Source of the DNA: MGBC163016 sp964518575
GTDB taxonomy: Bacteria > Actinomycetota > Coriobacteriia > Coriobacteriales > Eggerthellaceae
NCBI GenBank assembly: GCA_964518575.1
Contig: CAZFGW010000004.1
Coordinates: forward strand, 1 to 64,000
Direction of reading: 5' to 3'
Length of the DNA stretch: 64,000 nt
Part shown: in pieces, positions 52,780 to 61,776 of the stretch
Numbering within the stretch: the stretch's first letter is position 1
Layout of the letters: each line of letters starts with the position of its first letter
Position numbers and translations under genes: made by a program
The notes under the pieces: model-generated
The model's input: the letters and a program-made list of their open reading frames with translations, nothing else
Database searches by the model: none
Told to the model about the DNA's origin: nothing

Positions 52780-53937
52780 ATGGGGGATGCATTCGAGAAT
52801 ATCCTCGGGCAACCGCAGGTGAGGGAATTCCTTCGCACGAGCGTGAAGACCGACCATGTGACTCATGCATATCTGTTCACCGGACCTGCCGGATCGAACA
52901 AGCTGCAGGCAGCATTCGCGCTTGCCCAAGCGCTCATTTGTCCCAAAGGCGGTCAAGGTCCACGCGGTGGCGAATGCGGGGACTGTGAGAATTGCACGCG
53001 CGCGATGCGTCGGACACACCCCGATATCCACTACCTTGAGCCCGAAGGCGCGGGAGGATATTTGATTGAGCAGATCCGCGAGGTGGTCTCCGATGTCTCC
53101 TACGCGCCCATCCAAGCGCATAAGAAGATCTACATCATCGATCGCGTCGATTTGATGGGCGTTTCTGCTGCCAATGCGTTTTTGAAAACGCTGGAGGAGC
53201 CACCCGACAATGTGGTGATGATCCTGCTTGGGCGCACGCGTGAAAGCGTTCTTCCCACGATTGCCTCGCGCTGCCAGATCGTACCGTTTCGCCATATTCC
53301 TCCTGAGGAAGCGGCAGGAATCGTGGTGCAGAACACGGGCGCTGAGCTCTTTTTGGGTCGTGCCGCCATTGAGTCGTGCTCCGGCTCCATCACAAAGGCG
53401 ATCGCTTTTCTGCGCGCACATGGCAACGAGCGCATTCATTTCCGTGCAAGCCTTCTCTCGCTGCTCGCGCAGATTCCAACGTATACCGACTGGCAGGTGA
53501 TCCGCGCGGCACGCGACCTTGTCGTCAGTTCGAAAGCGCCGCTTGATGAAGTGCGGGTGAAGCAGGAGCAGGAGCTTGCCAAAAATGCTGACTTCCTCGC
53601 GAAGTCGGCAGTACGTCAGATCGAAGCGAAGAACAAGCGCCAGCTTACCGCCAAAACGCTTGAGGCGCTTCACCAAACGGTTGCGATCATTAGCTCGTGG
53701 CTGCGCGATATCGCCGTTGCCCATGCAGGCACACCTGAGCTGATCATCAACACCGATGTGTCCGCCGATATCATTTCACTTGCGCAACGGACCGATATTG
53801 CTCGGGTAGCGGATGCGCTTGCCACCATCAAGGAAACGGAGGGGGCACTAGACTATAATGTGTCACCAGAAACATGCCTTGATGTGGTTCTTTTACAAGT
53901 AAGAGAGGTTTTTGATGGTACGGGTACTCCCTGTTAA
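52780..53937 (+). CDS. holB: DNA polymerase III subunit delta prime
   Basis: A 385-residue clamp-loader AAA+ subunit. The P-loop-like G-P-A-G-S-N-K-L-Q is altered after the lysine, as is common in delta prime, which does not hydrolyse ATP. A zinc-binding C-G-D-C-E-N-C cluster is near residue 66-72, and F-L-K-T-L-E-E-P-P and S-R-C-Q motifs follow. It begins right after tmk. Its 3' end overlaps the start of the PSP1 gene by 23 bases, which suggests translational coupling. Confidence 0.9.
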   Translation: MGDAFENILGQPQVREFLRTSVKTDHVTHAYLFTGPAGSNKLQAAFALAQALICPKGGQGPRGGECGDCENCTRAMRRTHPDIHYLEPEGAGGYLIEQIREVVSDVSYAPIQAHKKIYIIDRVDLMGVSAANAFLKTLEEPPDNVVMILLGRTRESVLPTIASRCQIVPFRHIPPEEAAGIVVQNTGAELFLGRAAIESCSGSITKAIAFLRAHGNERIHFRASLLSLLAQIPTYTDWQVIRAARDLVVSSKAPLDEVRVKQEQELAKNADFLAKSAVRQIEAKNKRQLTAKTLEALHQTVAIISSWLRDIAVAHAGTPELIINTDVSADIISLAQRTDIARVADALATIKETEGALDYNVSPETCLDVVLLQVREVFDGTGTPC

Positions 53938-55378
53938 CCTGCCTTATAACATTAAAACGCTCTGGTTCGATCCGGGGGACCTTGATATCCATTCAGCAGA
54001 CGACGTCGTGGTGAGCACGGCGCGCGGCACTGAGATCGGACGCGCGGCAGGAGATATTTTCGAGGTAGACGAAGAGGCGCTCGGTAATCTGAAGAGCCCG
54101 CTCAAGCCGGTGCTCCGCTTGGCAAATGAAGGGGATTTGGCGCGCGCGAAAGAGATGGAGCAGCGCGGGCGTGAGGCAATGCCGGTCTTCAAAGAGCTCG
54201 CGCGTGAGAACAATGAGGATATGCATCCTGTCTCGGTCGAGTACCTGCTTGAAGGCGATAAGGCAATCTTTTATTTCGAAGCCGAGGAACGCATTGATTT
54301 TCGCGAACTGGTGCGCAAGCTTGCGTCTCATTTCCACGTTCGCGTCGACATGAGGCAGATCGGCGTGCGCGATGAAGCGCGTATCGTTGGCGGTTTGGGT
54401 CATTGCGGTCAGATCGTTTGCTGTAAAACGATGGGAGGCGAATTCAAGCCCGTCTCTATCAGGATGGCGAAAGACCAGGATCTGTCTTTGAATCCGCAGA
54501 AGATCTCGGGGTTGTGTGGACGGCTCATGTGCTGTCTGCGCTATGAGGATGAGGCGTACAAGGATTTCAAGGCGCGCGCTCCCAAAGTGGGATCGTTTGT
54601 GGAAACGCCCGATGGCAAGGCGAAGGTCGAGTCGTTGGATATCCCGCGTGAAGAAGTCAAGCTACGCGTTGAGGATGAAAAGCCAATCAACGTTCCGCTC
54701 GAGTGCTTCGACGCTCCTCAAGAGGGCAAGCGTCCCACGAGCATCGATGCGCACGGGTGGGATTTAGCGCATGAGGTCAATGCTCCGCACTTGATCGTGC
54801 CGAGCGAGATCTTCTCCACATCTCAATTTACCGGACGCGATAAGCTGGGCAGCGCGCAAGCGGTCCATCATGGCAAGCCCAAGCGCGGCGGCGATGCGCT
54901 CGAGAAGAAGAGTCCTTCGAAGCGGCGCCGGTCGAAGAAGCGCAATTCAGCTGATCAGTCAGGCGAGCAGACAACCCAGAAGCGCCGGCAGGTTAAGCGG
55001 CGTTCGACCAAGATCTCGGGTGGTGCGCAGTCCTCAGAGCAGGGCGCGAAGAAGCGCGAGCAGATGGGTGAAGCGGGAACTTCCCATAAACTTCGCCCCG
55101 GTCATAAGTCATCGGGTCTTGCGCATGATGATGCTCCTGCAGCGAAACGGAACAAGAAGCGCTCCTCTCAGCGCAAGCCCAAAGGACAAAAAGACGCCGC
55201 GGGCAAGATGGAAAAGAATCACGGGAGCGAAAACAACGCAGGCGCATCTACAAATGCGGGTGCGTCTTCGGGAGAGAAGAAGCAGGGCGGACGCAAATTG
55301 CGCCGTTCAAGGAACGTGAAGAACGCAAAGAAATCCGAGGGCGCCCCTTCGGATGGCTCCTCACCTAAGACGCGCTGA
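53915..55378 (+). CDS. PSP1 domain protein (RicT/YaaT-like) with basic tail
   Basis: A 487-residue protein. Residues about 1-290 form a PSP1 domain of the RicT/YaaT type, with the cysteines C-G-Q-I-V-C-C-K and C-G-R-L-M-C-C-L-R-Y that hold an iron-sulfur cluster in the Bacillus Ric complex. The remaining 190 residues are low-complexity, very rich in Lys, Arg, Ser and Gly, and probably disordered and nucleic-acid binding. AGAGG lies six bases before the ATG. The gene follows holB, as yaaT does in many Gram-positives. In Bacillus the Ric proteins affect RNase Y; the role here is inferred. Confidence 0.9.
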   Translation: MVRVLPVNLPYNIKTLWFDPGDLDIHSADDVVVSTARGTEIGRAAGDIFEVDEEALGNLKSPLKPVLRLANEGDLARAKEMEQRGREAMPVFKELARENNEDMHPVSVEYLLEGDKAIFYFEAEERIDFRELVRKLASHFHVRVDMRQIGVRDEARIVGGLGHCGQIVCCKTMGGEFKPVSIRMAKDQDLSLNPQKISGLCGRLMCCLRYEDEAYKDFKARAPKVGSFVETPDGKAKVESLDIPREEVKLRVEDEKPINVPLECFDAPQEGKRPTSIDAHGWDLAHEVNAPHLIVPSEIFSTSQFTGRDKLGSAQAVHHGKPKRGGDALEKKSPSKRRRSKKRNSADQSGEQTTQKRRQVKRRSTKISGGAQSSEQGAKKREQMGEAGTSHKLRPGHKSSGLAHDDAPAAKRNKKRSSQRKPKGQKDAAGKMEKNHGSENNAGASTNAGASSGEKKQGGRKLRRSRNVKNAKKSEGAPSDGSSPKTR

Positions 55379-55406
55379 CAAAGCACCAAGGAGACTGAGT
55401 AGTTCT

Positions 55407-56861
55407 ATGCATACCGAATGGTCGATGTTGACCGATCTTTATCAGCTCACGATGGCGCAAGGGTATTTCCTTGCGGGCAAATGCGATGACCAAGCAGCGT
55501 TCACGATGTATTTCAGGGATTACCCCTTTAAGGGCGGTTACGCGATCGCCTGCGGCATGGCGCAACTTGCGGATATTATCGAGGCGTATTCCTTTTCCGA
55601 GGATGATATCGCGTACCTCTCGACGCTCGAGTCCCCGCTTGGCGGATCGCTCTTTGAGAGAGACTTTTTGGAATTTTTGCGCACGATGCGCCTTTCGGTG
55701 GATATCGATGCGGTTCTCGAAGGCACGGTGGTATTCCCGCATGAGCCGATTCTGCGCGTTACGGGCAGTGTCATGCAATGTCAGCTCCTTGAGACCACGC
55801 TTTTGAACTGTGTCAATTTCCAAACGCTCATCGCCACGAAGGCGGCGCGGGTATGCCGTGCAGCAAAGGGTGCACCTGTTGCTGAGTTCGGACTGAGGCG
55901 TGCTCAGGGACTGGGGGGCGTGTGGGCATCGCGCGCGAGCGTAGTCGGTGGATGCGCGTCTACGTCCAATGTGCTCGCGGGCAAGCTCTTCGACTTGCCT
56001 GTTTCAGGAACGCATGCGCACTCCTGGGTCATGGCGTTCGACAGCGAACTTGAGTCGTTTCGGGAATATGCGCGTCTGTTCCCCAATAACACCACGCTGC
56101 TCGTGGATACCTTCGATGTGGAGCAGGGTATTGACAACGCCATCATCGTGGGACTTGAGATGAAAGCGCGTGGTGAGCATCTCTCGGGCATCAGAATCGA
56201 TTCGGGTGACCTTGCGTGGCTCGCAAAGATGGCGCGGCGCAAACTCGATGAAGCGGGGCTTACGGATACAAAGATTGTGATTTCGAACGATCTCGATGAG
56301 CATACGATCGCTTCCATTCTGAATGAGGGCGCACCTGTTGATTCGTGGGGTGTGGGCACGAAGCTCGCCACCGCCTACGATCAACCGACGCTCGGGGGTG
56401 TGTACAAGCTTTCCGCCATTAAGGGGAGTAACGGCGTATGGGAAGACTGCCTCAAGATTTCGGAGTCTGCGGCGAAGCTCACGCTGCCCGGTGTGCTCAA
56501 TGTTCGTCGCTATTTCTCCGTGGACGGACATATCGCTGGGGATATGGTGTATGACATCGAGCGGGGCATCCACGATGAGGAGATCATCGTCGATCCCGTT
56601 GACCCCCTTCGCCAAAAACAACTCAAGGGTAAACGCCACGAGGATCTGCTGGTGCCGCTTTGCACGGACGGAAATGTTGTCCTTGCCGAAAAGAATCGCA
56701 ATGCGCTTGCCGCGCGGGAGCGGGCAGCGCGGGAATTGGATACACTTGATGAAAGCCAACTCCGTATGCTCAATCCGCATACGTATCCCGTTGGTCTTGA
56801 ACAGTCGCTCGCTGCGCGCCGGCAAGAAATGGTTTCGCAGCTGCGTCATGTTCATACGTAG
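55407..56861 (+). CDS. pncB: Nicotinate phosphoribosyltransferase
   Basis: A 484-residue enzyme of NAD salvage that joins nicotinate to PRPP. The N-terminal L-T-D-L-Y-Q-L-T-M-A-Q-G, E-F-G-L-R-R-A-Q-G, G-T-H-A-H-S-W-V-M-A-F (catalytic His) and I-R-I-D-S-G-D-L are diagnostic. It begins 28 bases after the PSP1 gene; AAGGAG is 15 bases before the ATG, a rather long spacing. An earlier in-frame ATG overlaps the PSP1 gene. Length fits the long, Gram-positive type. Confidence 0.95.
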   Translation: MHTEWSMLTDLYQLTMAQGYFLAGKCDDQAAFTMYFRDYPFKGGYAIACGMAQLADIIEAYSFSEDDIAYLSTLESPLGGSLFERDFLEFLRTMRLSVDIDAVLEGTVVFPHEPILRVTGSVMQCQLLETTLLNCVNFQTLIATKAARVCRAAKGAPVAEFGLRRAQGLGGVWASRASVVGGCASTSNVLAGKLFDLPVSGTHAHSWVMAFDSELESFREYARLFPNNTTLLVDTFDVEQGIDNAIIVGLEMKARGEHLSGIRIDSGDLAWLAKMARRKLDEAGLTDTKIVISNDLDEHTIASILNEGAPVDSWGVGTKLATAYDQPTLGGVYKLSAIKGSNGVWEDCLKISESAAKLTLPGVLNVRRYFSVDGHIAGDMVYDIERGIHDEEIIVDPVDPLRQKQLKGKRHEDLLVPLCTDGNVVLAEKNRNALAARERAARELDTLDESQLRMLNPHTYPVGLEQSLAARRQEMVSQLRHVHT

Positions 56862-56900
56862 TTTGCACGTCTTGGGTGGACCACGAAGGCAGGAGGGGCA

Positions 56901-57803
56901 TTGATCCGTATAATCACAGATTCGGTCTCATCGATCCCTCAGGAGATTGCTCGTCAAGAGGATATCACCGTCATGCCGCTCTATCTGCATTTCGATGGCG
57001 AAGAGCACGTCGAGAGCGAACTCGATATCGATGCCTTCTATGAAACGATCGACCAGCGCATCAACGATATCCCCACTTCGAGCCAGCCCTCCCAGCATAC
57101 CTTCGAGTCATTCATGGAAGATGCTGCACAATGCGGCGACAGTGTGCTCGGAGTGTTTTTGTCCTCAGAGCTTTCGGGCACCTATGAGGGCGCCATTCGC
57201 GCGGCCCGTGCGGTGAAGGCGCACAACCTTGATTTCACGTGCGTGTTGATCGATTCGACGAGCGCGGGATACGATGAGGCGTTTCCTGCCCTTGATGCAG
57301 CGGATACGCGCAATGAGGGCGGCAGCCTTGAAGAGTGTGCGGCGAGTGCAATCAATGCCGTCATGTGTTCGCGCATCCTGTTCGCCCCCGAATCGCTCAC
57401 CTTCCTGAAGGCGGGCGGACGTATCGGCGGTGCACGTGCACTGCTCGGCAATATGATCAAGATCGTACCGGTGCTCACGGTGGAGAACGGCATTCCCACC
57501 GATTTCGTCAAAGTCCGCACCACGAAGAAAGCCATCGAAGCCATTTTCCAAACGTTCAAAGACGATGTTGAGGAGCATGGACTTGCACGGGTCATGCTGC
57601 ACTATATCGGCAAGCCTACCTCCGCACTTGATAAGCTGAAGGAGCTTGTGGAGGATTTCGTCGGGCACAGCGTTTCTGTGCTTCCGGTGAGCCCCGTTCT
57701 CGGGTCGCACGTAGGACCTGCGATCGGCATCGCGTATGAATGCCTGCAATATGTGAAGCGCAAATTCGACGGGGACCCCACCCAGCTCGTTTTCACGACG
57801 TGA
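56901..57803 (+). CDS. DegV family protein (fatty-acid-binding, FakB-like)
   Basis: A 300-residue DegV protein. I-I-T-D-S-V-S-S-I-P opens it, then P-T-S-S-Q-P-S, L-S-S-E-L-S-G-T-Y, L-K-A-G-G-R-I-G and G-S-H-V-G-P-A-I-G close to the end. DegV proteins bind a fatty acid; in Firmicutes FakB presents it to the kinase FakA. The start is TTG after AGGAGGGGCA. A second DegV gene follows after 21 bases. No FakA homologue is in the window. Confidence 0.9.
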   Translation: MIRIITDSVSSIPQEIARQEDITVMPLYLHFDGEEHVESELDIDAFYETIDQRINDIPTSSQPSQHTFESFMEDAAQCGDSVLGVFLSSELSGTYEGAIRAARAVKAHNLDFTCVLIDSTSAGYDEAFPALDAADTRNEGGSLEECAASAINAVMCSRILFAPESLTFLKAGGRIGGARALLGNMIKIVPVLTVENGIPTDFVKVRTTKKAIEAIFQTFKDDVEEHGLARVMLHYIGKPTSALDKLKELVEDFVGHSVSVLPVSPVLGSHVGPAIGIAYECLQYVKRKFDGDPTQLVFTT

Positions 57804-57824
57804 TCCGCACTCAAGGAAAGGTGA

Positions 57825-58772
57825 ATGTCAATGCCGCAATGCAATCTGATCATCGATTCATGCTGTGATCTTCCCCATGAGATTATCGAGCAGGAAGGCA
57901 TCTCGCTGCTCAAGTTCCCCTATATCGTGGATGGCGGTACGTTCGATGATGACCTGTTCCAAAGCATTTCCGCGGTTGATTTCTACGGCGGCATGCGCAA
58001 GGGCGCTGAGCCGTCAACCGCGCAGCTTTCGATCCCTATTCTGACCGAAACGTTCGAGCAGGCGGCGCGCACCGGTGCCCCTACGGTTTATCTTTCGTTT
58101 ACGAGCGGGCTTTCGGGAAGCTATGATGTGGCGCTTTTGGTGCGAGATCAGATCCTTGAGCAGTACCCCGATTTCGAGCTGCATATCATTGACACGAAGC
58201 TTGCCTCGGTTGCTGAGGGGCTGCTTGTCTACGAGGCGATCAAGCAATGGGAGAAAGGACTTGATGCTGCTGAGCTTGCGAAGTGGGCAAGCGAGGCGCG
58301 CTATTTCGTTGATTGCGAATTCATGGTGGAGGACTTGAATGCGCTGCGCCGCGGAGGTAGGATTCCTGCGTCGGTTGCCGTCGCCGGTTCTGCGCTCGAT
58401 GTGAAGCCGCTGCTCACGATCGATATTGACGGCAAGCTCCAGCTGATCGGTGTTGCCCGCGGACGCAAGAAGGGCATCAAGCAGCTCGTCGAGTATTACA
58501 AGAAGAATGCTGTCAAAGAAGGGCATGCGAACGATGTTGTCATCGGGAATGCCGATTGTCCGAAGGACGCCCAAAAACTCAAAGAGGCATTGCAGAAAGA
58601 GGACAACGAGATTCTGTTCATTTCCTCGTCGATCGGTCCGGTCATCGGTTCGCATGTGGGACCGGGAATGCTGGCTGTGGTGTTCTGGGGACGCGATAAG
58701 CGCAAGAATCTTTCCATCGCCGATCGTATCGCACGCAAGGTCAAGGGAGATGTCAAGGGAGATAACGAATAA
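57825..58772 (+). CDS. DegV family protein (fatty-acid-binding, FakB-like), second copy
   Basis: A 315-residue DegV protein. L-I-I-D-S-C-C-D-L-P, P-S-T-A-Q-L-S, F-T-S-G-L-S-G-S-Y, L-R-R-G-G-R-I-P and G-S-H-V-G-P-G are the ligand-pocket motifs. It is clearly diverged from its neighbour, so the pair may bind different fatty acids, as FakB1 and FakB2 do. AAAGGTGA precedes the ATG. The stop overlaps the next gene's ATG (TAATG), so the genes are coupled. Confidence 0.9.
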   Translation: MSMPQCNLIIDSCCDLPHEIIEQEGISLLKFPYIVDGGTFDDDLFQSISAVDFYGGMRKGAEPSTAQLSIPILTETFEQAARTGAPTVYLSFTSGLSGSYDVALLVRDQILEQYPDFELHIIDTKLASVAEGLLVYEAIKQWEKGLDAAELAKWASEARYFVDCEFMVEDLNALRRGGRIPASVAVAGSALDVKPLLTIDIDGKLQLIGVARGRKKGIKQLVEYYKKNAVKEGHANDVVIGNADCPKDAQKLKEALQKEDNEILFISSSIGPVIGSHVGPGMLAVVFWGRDKRKNLSIADRIARKVKGDVKGDNE

Positions 58773-59722
58773 TGACGAACTATGTGTACCTCGGCAATAT
58801 CCGGCTCATCGAGTATCTTGAGCCTCGCCTTGCAGAAGCGGGCTTTTCGCGCACCGATGACATCACGAGCGCGGAGTACATGCTGACCTATTGCACTTCC
58901 ATGTCTCAGCTTGAGGATATCTACTTCGGCCAAGATGGAATTGTTCAGAGCATTGAAGGCTCCATCACGATCGTGGACATGAGCGCAACCACGCCTAATT
59001 TCGCGAATGAGATCAGCGCGGTTACGACCATAAGCTCACTTGCGATGGTCGAAGCGCCGCTCGTTGTTATCGACAAGGTTGCCAAGCATGCCTTTGATCG
59101 CGAAAACATGATGTGTTTCGTTGGCGGGGAAGAAAAGGCAATCGAGCAGGCAAAACCCCTTCTTGATGTCATCTTCTCTCGCATCGAGACCGTGGTAAGT
59201 CCCGGTGGCGCACAGCTTGCGCATATCGATGCAACGCTGCAATCTGTCTCATCCATCCTCTCCGCAATCGAGATATCGGCACTCGTGGAGCATTCGAAAC
59301 GGACGGTTTCGAGCCTTGAGCTCAAAGGCTGGCAGCCCACGCCCGCAACACCGGAGGCGGCTGCTGTCATCGAAGCGGTCAAGGCGCAGCGGTTCGAGTG
59401 TCCTTATACCGCCGAAATGCTCATGAGTGAAGTGTCTGCCGCAATCATGGCAGCAGACGACTACGAGCTTATCATCCCGCAGGCTGAGTCTGCGTTCCAC
59501 TTGCTCGAGCTTCTTGCAATCATCGGTGGTGCGGGGAAGTCCCCTGCGGCACTCGCCTTGGTCTATAAGACGGACTCGAACCATGAGGCATATGGTCTTG
59601 ACTGGTCGCGAGCGGAGAGTCTCTATCCGCATGAGCATGATGGTGCATCCGATCTTTTCGACGACGAAGACGATTATCTCGAGACTGCATTCGGTTCATC
59701 GTTCGACTATTCATCTAATTAA
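58772..59722 (+). CDS. Degenerate hydroxyisobutyrate/6-phosphogluconate dehydrogenase-like protein
   Basis: A 316-residue protein whose layout follows beta-hydroxyacid dehydrogenases. I-V-D-M-S-A-T-T-P corresponds to the substrate loop, F-V-G-G-E-E-K-A and P-G-G-A-Q-L-A-H-I to later motifs. However, the N-terminal glycine-rich dinucleotide motif reads Y-L-G-N-I-R-L-I-E-Y, and the catalytic lysine (normally G-x-x-x-K) is replaced in Q-L-A-H-I-D. It is probably not an active dehydrogenase. The C-terminus is acidic (D-L-F-D-D-E-D-D-Y-L). It is coupled to the upstream DegV gene and ends two bases before a radical SAM gene. Function unknown. Confidence 0.75.
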   Translation: MTNYVYLGNIRLIEYLEPRLAEAGFSRTDDITSAEYMLTYCTSMSQLEDIYFGQDGIVQSIEGSITIVDMSATTPNFANEISAVTTISSLAMVEAPLVVIDKVAKHAFDRENMMCFVGGEEKAIEQAKPLLDVIFSRIETVVSPGGAQLAHIDATLQSVSSILSAIEISALVEHSKRTVSSLELKGWQPTPATPEAAAVIEAVKAQRFECPYTAEMLMSEVSAAIMAADDYELIIPQAESAFHLLELLAIIGGAGKSPAALALVYKTDSNHEAYGLDWSRAESLYPHEHDGASDLFDDEDDYLETAFGSSFDYSSN

Positions 59723-59724
59723 CC

Positions 59725-60675
59725 ATGGAACAGAGCGGGTGCGTGCTATGCCCGCGGGCATGCGGGGTTGATCGCGAGGCGGGACAGCGCGGGTATTGCG
59801 GCGCGGGCACAGAGATGGTGGTTGCTCGCTCGGCGCTCCATTTCTGGGAAGAGCCCCCTTTGTGTGGAACCGTAGGAAGCGGAGCAATCTTCTTTTCGTT
59901 CTGCTCGCTTGGCTGTGTGTATTGTCAAAACCGCGTCATCTCTCAAAGCGAAGTCGGTCGCGTGGTTTCAGTCGATGAGGTTGCGGATATGATGCTTTCC
60001 CTCAAGGAGCAGGGCGCCTTGAACATCAATCTGGTCACCCCGACGCACTACTCCGATAAGGTGCGAGAAGCAATCCGGTGTGCGCGCGAGCGTGGATGCG
60101 ATTTACCCATCGTATGGAATACATCAGGGTATGAGAGCGTATCGAACATCAAGGCGAATCGCGGATTTGTCGATATCTATTTGACGGATTACAAATATGC
60201 TGATGCCGAGCTTGCTCGGGCGCTCTCGCATGCTTCCGATTATCCTCCGCGCGCTCTTGCAGCTCTTGATGAGATGGTCGCTCAGGTAGGACCTGCCACC
60301 TTCGACACCTTTGCGGGCTTGCCGCGGATGACGAGCGGCGTGGTTGTGCGGTACTTGCTTTTGCCCGGTCATCTTGATGATGCGAAAGCCGTGGTGCGCC
60401 TTTTGCACGAGCGGTATGGCGATGCTGTCAAGCTCTCCCTCATGAGCCAGTACACGCCCGTGCTTGTAAGTGATGCCGCGGCGGGAGACACGCGAGCGGC
60501 TGCAGAGCTTCGCCATCATCCTGAACTTGCCAGGCGTGTGGATGCGGCAGAGTATGAGGAATTACTCAACTTCGCCGATGACCTGGGCATTGAGGAGTAT
60601 TGGTGGCAAGAGGGTGATGCAGCCCTCGAGAGCTTCATCCCGCCGTTTGGCATGGACGAGGACACAACGAGGTAG
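59725..60675 (+). CDS. Radical SAM protein, PflA-like
   Basis: A 316-residue radical SAM enzyme. The cluster-binding motif is C-S-L-G-C-V-Y-C-Q-N near residues 60-69. An N-terminal C-V-L-C-P-R-A-C-G-V and G-Y-C-G-A-G supply four more cysteines, as in a branch of pyruvate-formate-lyase-activating-enzyme-like proteins of unknown target. V-W-N-T-S-G-Y and D-I-Y-L-T-D-Y-K-Y are also family motifs. No glycyl-radical enzyme is next to it, so the name reflects family only. It lacks a clear ribosome binding site and starts two bases after the previous stop, suggesting coupling. Confidence 0.87.
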   Translation: MEQSGCVLCPRACGVDREAGQRGYCGAGTEMVVARSALHFWEEPPLCGTVGSGAIFFSFCSLGCVYCQNRVISQSEVGRVVSVDEVADMMLSLKEQGALNINLVTPTHYSDKVREAIRCARERGCDLPIVWNTSGYESVSNIKANRGFVDIYLTDYKYADAELARALSHASDYPPRALAALDEMVAQVGPATFDTFAGLPRMTSGVVVRYLLLPGHLDDAKAVVRLLHERYGDAVKLSLMSQYTPVLVSDAAAGDTRAAAELRHHPELARRVDAAEYEELLNFADDLGIEEYWWQEGDAALESFIPPFGMDEDTTR

Positions 60676-60694
60676 TCCGTACGCTCTCGTTTCG

Positions 60695-61381
60695 CTAGAG
60701 CGAACCCTTCACACCGTATTGTGCGTAGTACTGGCGGATGCGCTCCATCATCTCGTCATCGATCACGGCATGACCCGCAGCGTTCTTGCCATGGAGATAA
60801 TCCGTAACCTCGCTCATTGAAACGATGGAGGCGGTGGGGAAGCCGTACTTCTCGCTGACTTCTTCGATAGCACTCATCGTGCCGCTTTTGCCGACCTCTT
60901 CGCGATTGAGCGAAACCATGAGACCGACGATATTCACATCGGCAGCTGTTTTCAGGATCGGGTAGGTCTCATCAATCGACTTGCCCGACGTGGTCACATC
61001 TTCGACGATGAGCACCTTATCGCCATCTTCAAGGGGGCTGCCCAAAAGGATGCCCGCTTCGCCATGATCTTTAGCCTCTTTGCGGTTCGAGCACCATTTC
61101 ACGTCCTTGTCGAAGAGCTCCTTGAGCGCCATCGCGGTGACCACGGAAAGCGGAATGCCTTTATAGGCTGGTCCGAAGACGATGTCGAAATCAAGACCGA
61201 AAGCGTCGTGGATCGCTTGCGCGTAGAAGAGCCCGAGGCGGTGGAGCTGGTCTCCGGTCACATACGCACCTGCGTTCATGAAAAACGGAGAGCGCCTGCC
61301 GCTTTTCAGGGTGAAATCGCCGAACTTCAAAACGTTGCTCTCCACCATGAAATCAATGAATTCCTGCTTGTAGGTCTGCAT
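60695..61381 (-). CDS. pyrE: Orotate phosphoribosyltransferase
   Basis: A 228-residue enzyme of pyrimidine synthesis that makes orotidine 5'-phosphate. The PRPP-binding motif V-L-I-V-E-D-V-T-T-S-G-K-S is near residue 125; F-G-P-A-Y-K-G-I-P and L-K-S-G-R-R-S-P-F-F match PyrE. AAAGGAG six bases upstream favours the ATG before Q-T-Y-K-Q; another ATG two codons earlier would touch the site itself. The gene converges with the radical SAM gene. A weak 6-bp hairpin (CGCTCT / AGAGCG, 60682-60702) overlaps its stop. Confidence 0.93.
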   Translation of the reverse strand: MQTYKQEFIDFMVESNVLKFGDFTLKSGRRSPFFMNAGAYVTGDQLHRLGLFYAQAIHDAFGLDFDIVFGPAYKGIPLSVVTAMALKELFDKDVKWCSNRKEAKDHGEAGILLGSPLEDGDKVLIVEDVTTSGKSIDETYPILKTAADVNIVGLMVSLNREEVGKSGTMSAIEEVSEKYGFPTASIVSMSEVTDYLHGKNAAGHAVIDDEMMERIRQYYAQYGVKGSL

Positions 61382-61452
61382 GTTCATCTCCTTTTACGAT
61401 CTGCTCTAAACATTATCGCCCAAAGCATTGTTGATGGTGCGAATTTGATAAG

Positions 61453-61767
61453 ATGATTGCATGCCAATACACGGAAGGAAATTCGGCTTTGGCAACGTTC
61501 ACTGCTCATTACATATCGCCGAACGCTTCTGATAACAGGGCGCGTGGTTTGTTCGAATTCGAGAGCGCGGCTCGGTTGGGGTCGAAGGCGAATGCGCATG
61601 ATGCGCGGTTGCATATGTTGGAGATGTTCGGTAATGCGGCGCTGTCGTGGGAGATCGTCAAGATAGAACATAAACGGGCGAGCAAAGATCACACTGATGG
61701 ACAGATGCAGCTTGATTTTCGCGATCCTGTGAAGCATAAACGGAAAACGAAACGCGAATACTGGTAG
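61453..61767 (+). CDS. Small conserved-looking protein of unknown function
   Basis: A 104-codon frame not assigned to a family. The C-terminal half, H-M-L-E-M-F-G-N-A-A-L-S-W-E-I-V-K followed by H-K-R-A-S-K-D-H-T and a basic K-H-K-R-K-T-K-R-E-Y-W end, looks like a real protein. A TTG at 61489 with GGAAGGAAA about eight bases upstream may be the true start, giving 92 residues; the region before it contains a copy of a dispersed repeat sequence. It stops ten bases before the M42 peptidase gene, with GGAG between, and is likely cotranscribed with it. Confidence 0.55.
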   Translation: MIACQYTEGNSALATFTAHYISPNASDNRARGLFEFESAARLGSKANAHDARLHMLEMFGNAALSWEIVKIEHKRASKDHTDGQMQLDFRDPVKHKRKTKREYW

Positions 61768-61776
61768 GAGAAACCG

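Noticed and set aside
52666..53724. Long antisense open frame of 352 codons
   Set aside because: It is opposite holB and tmk and is a result of high-GC codon bias.
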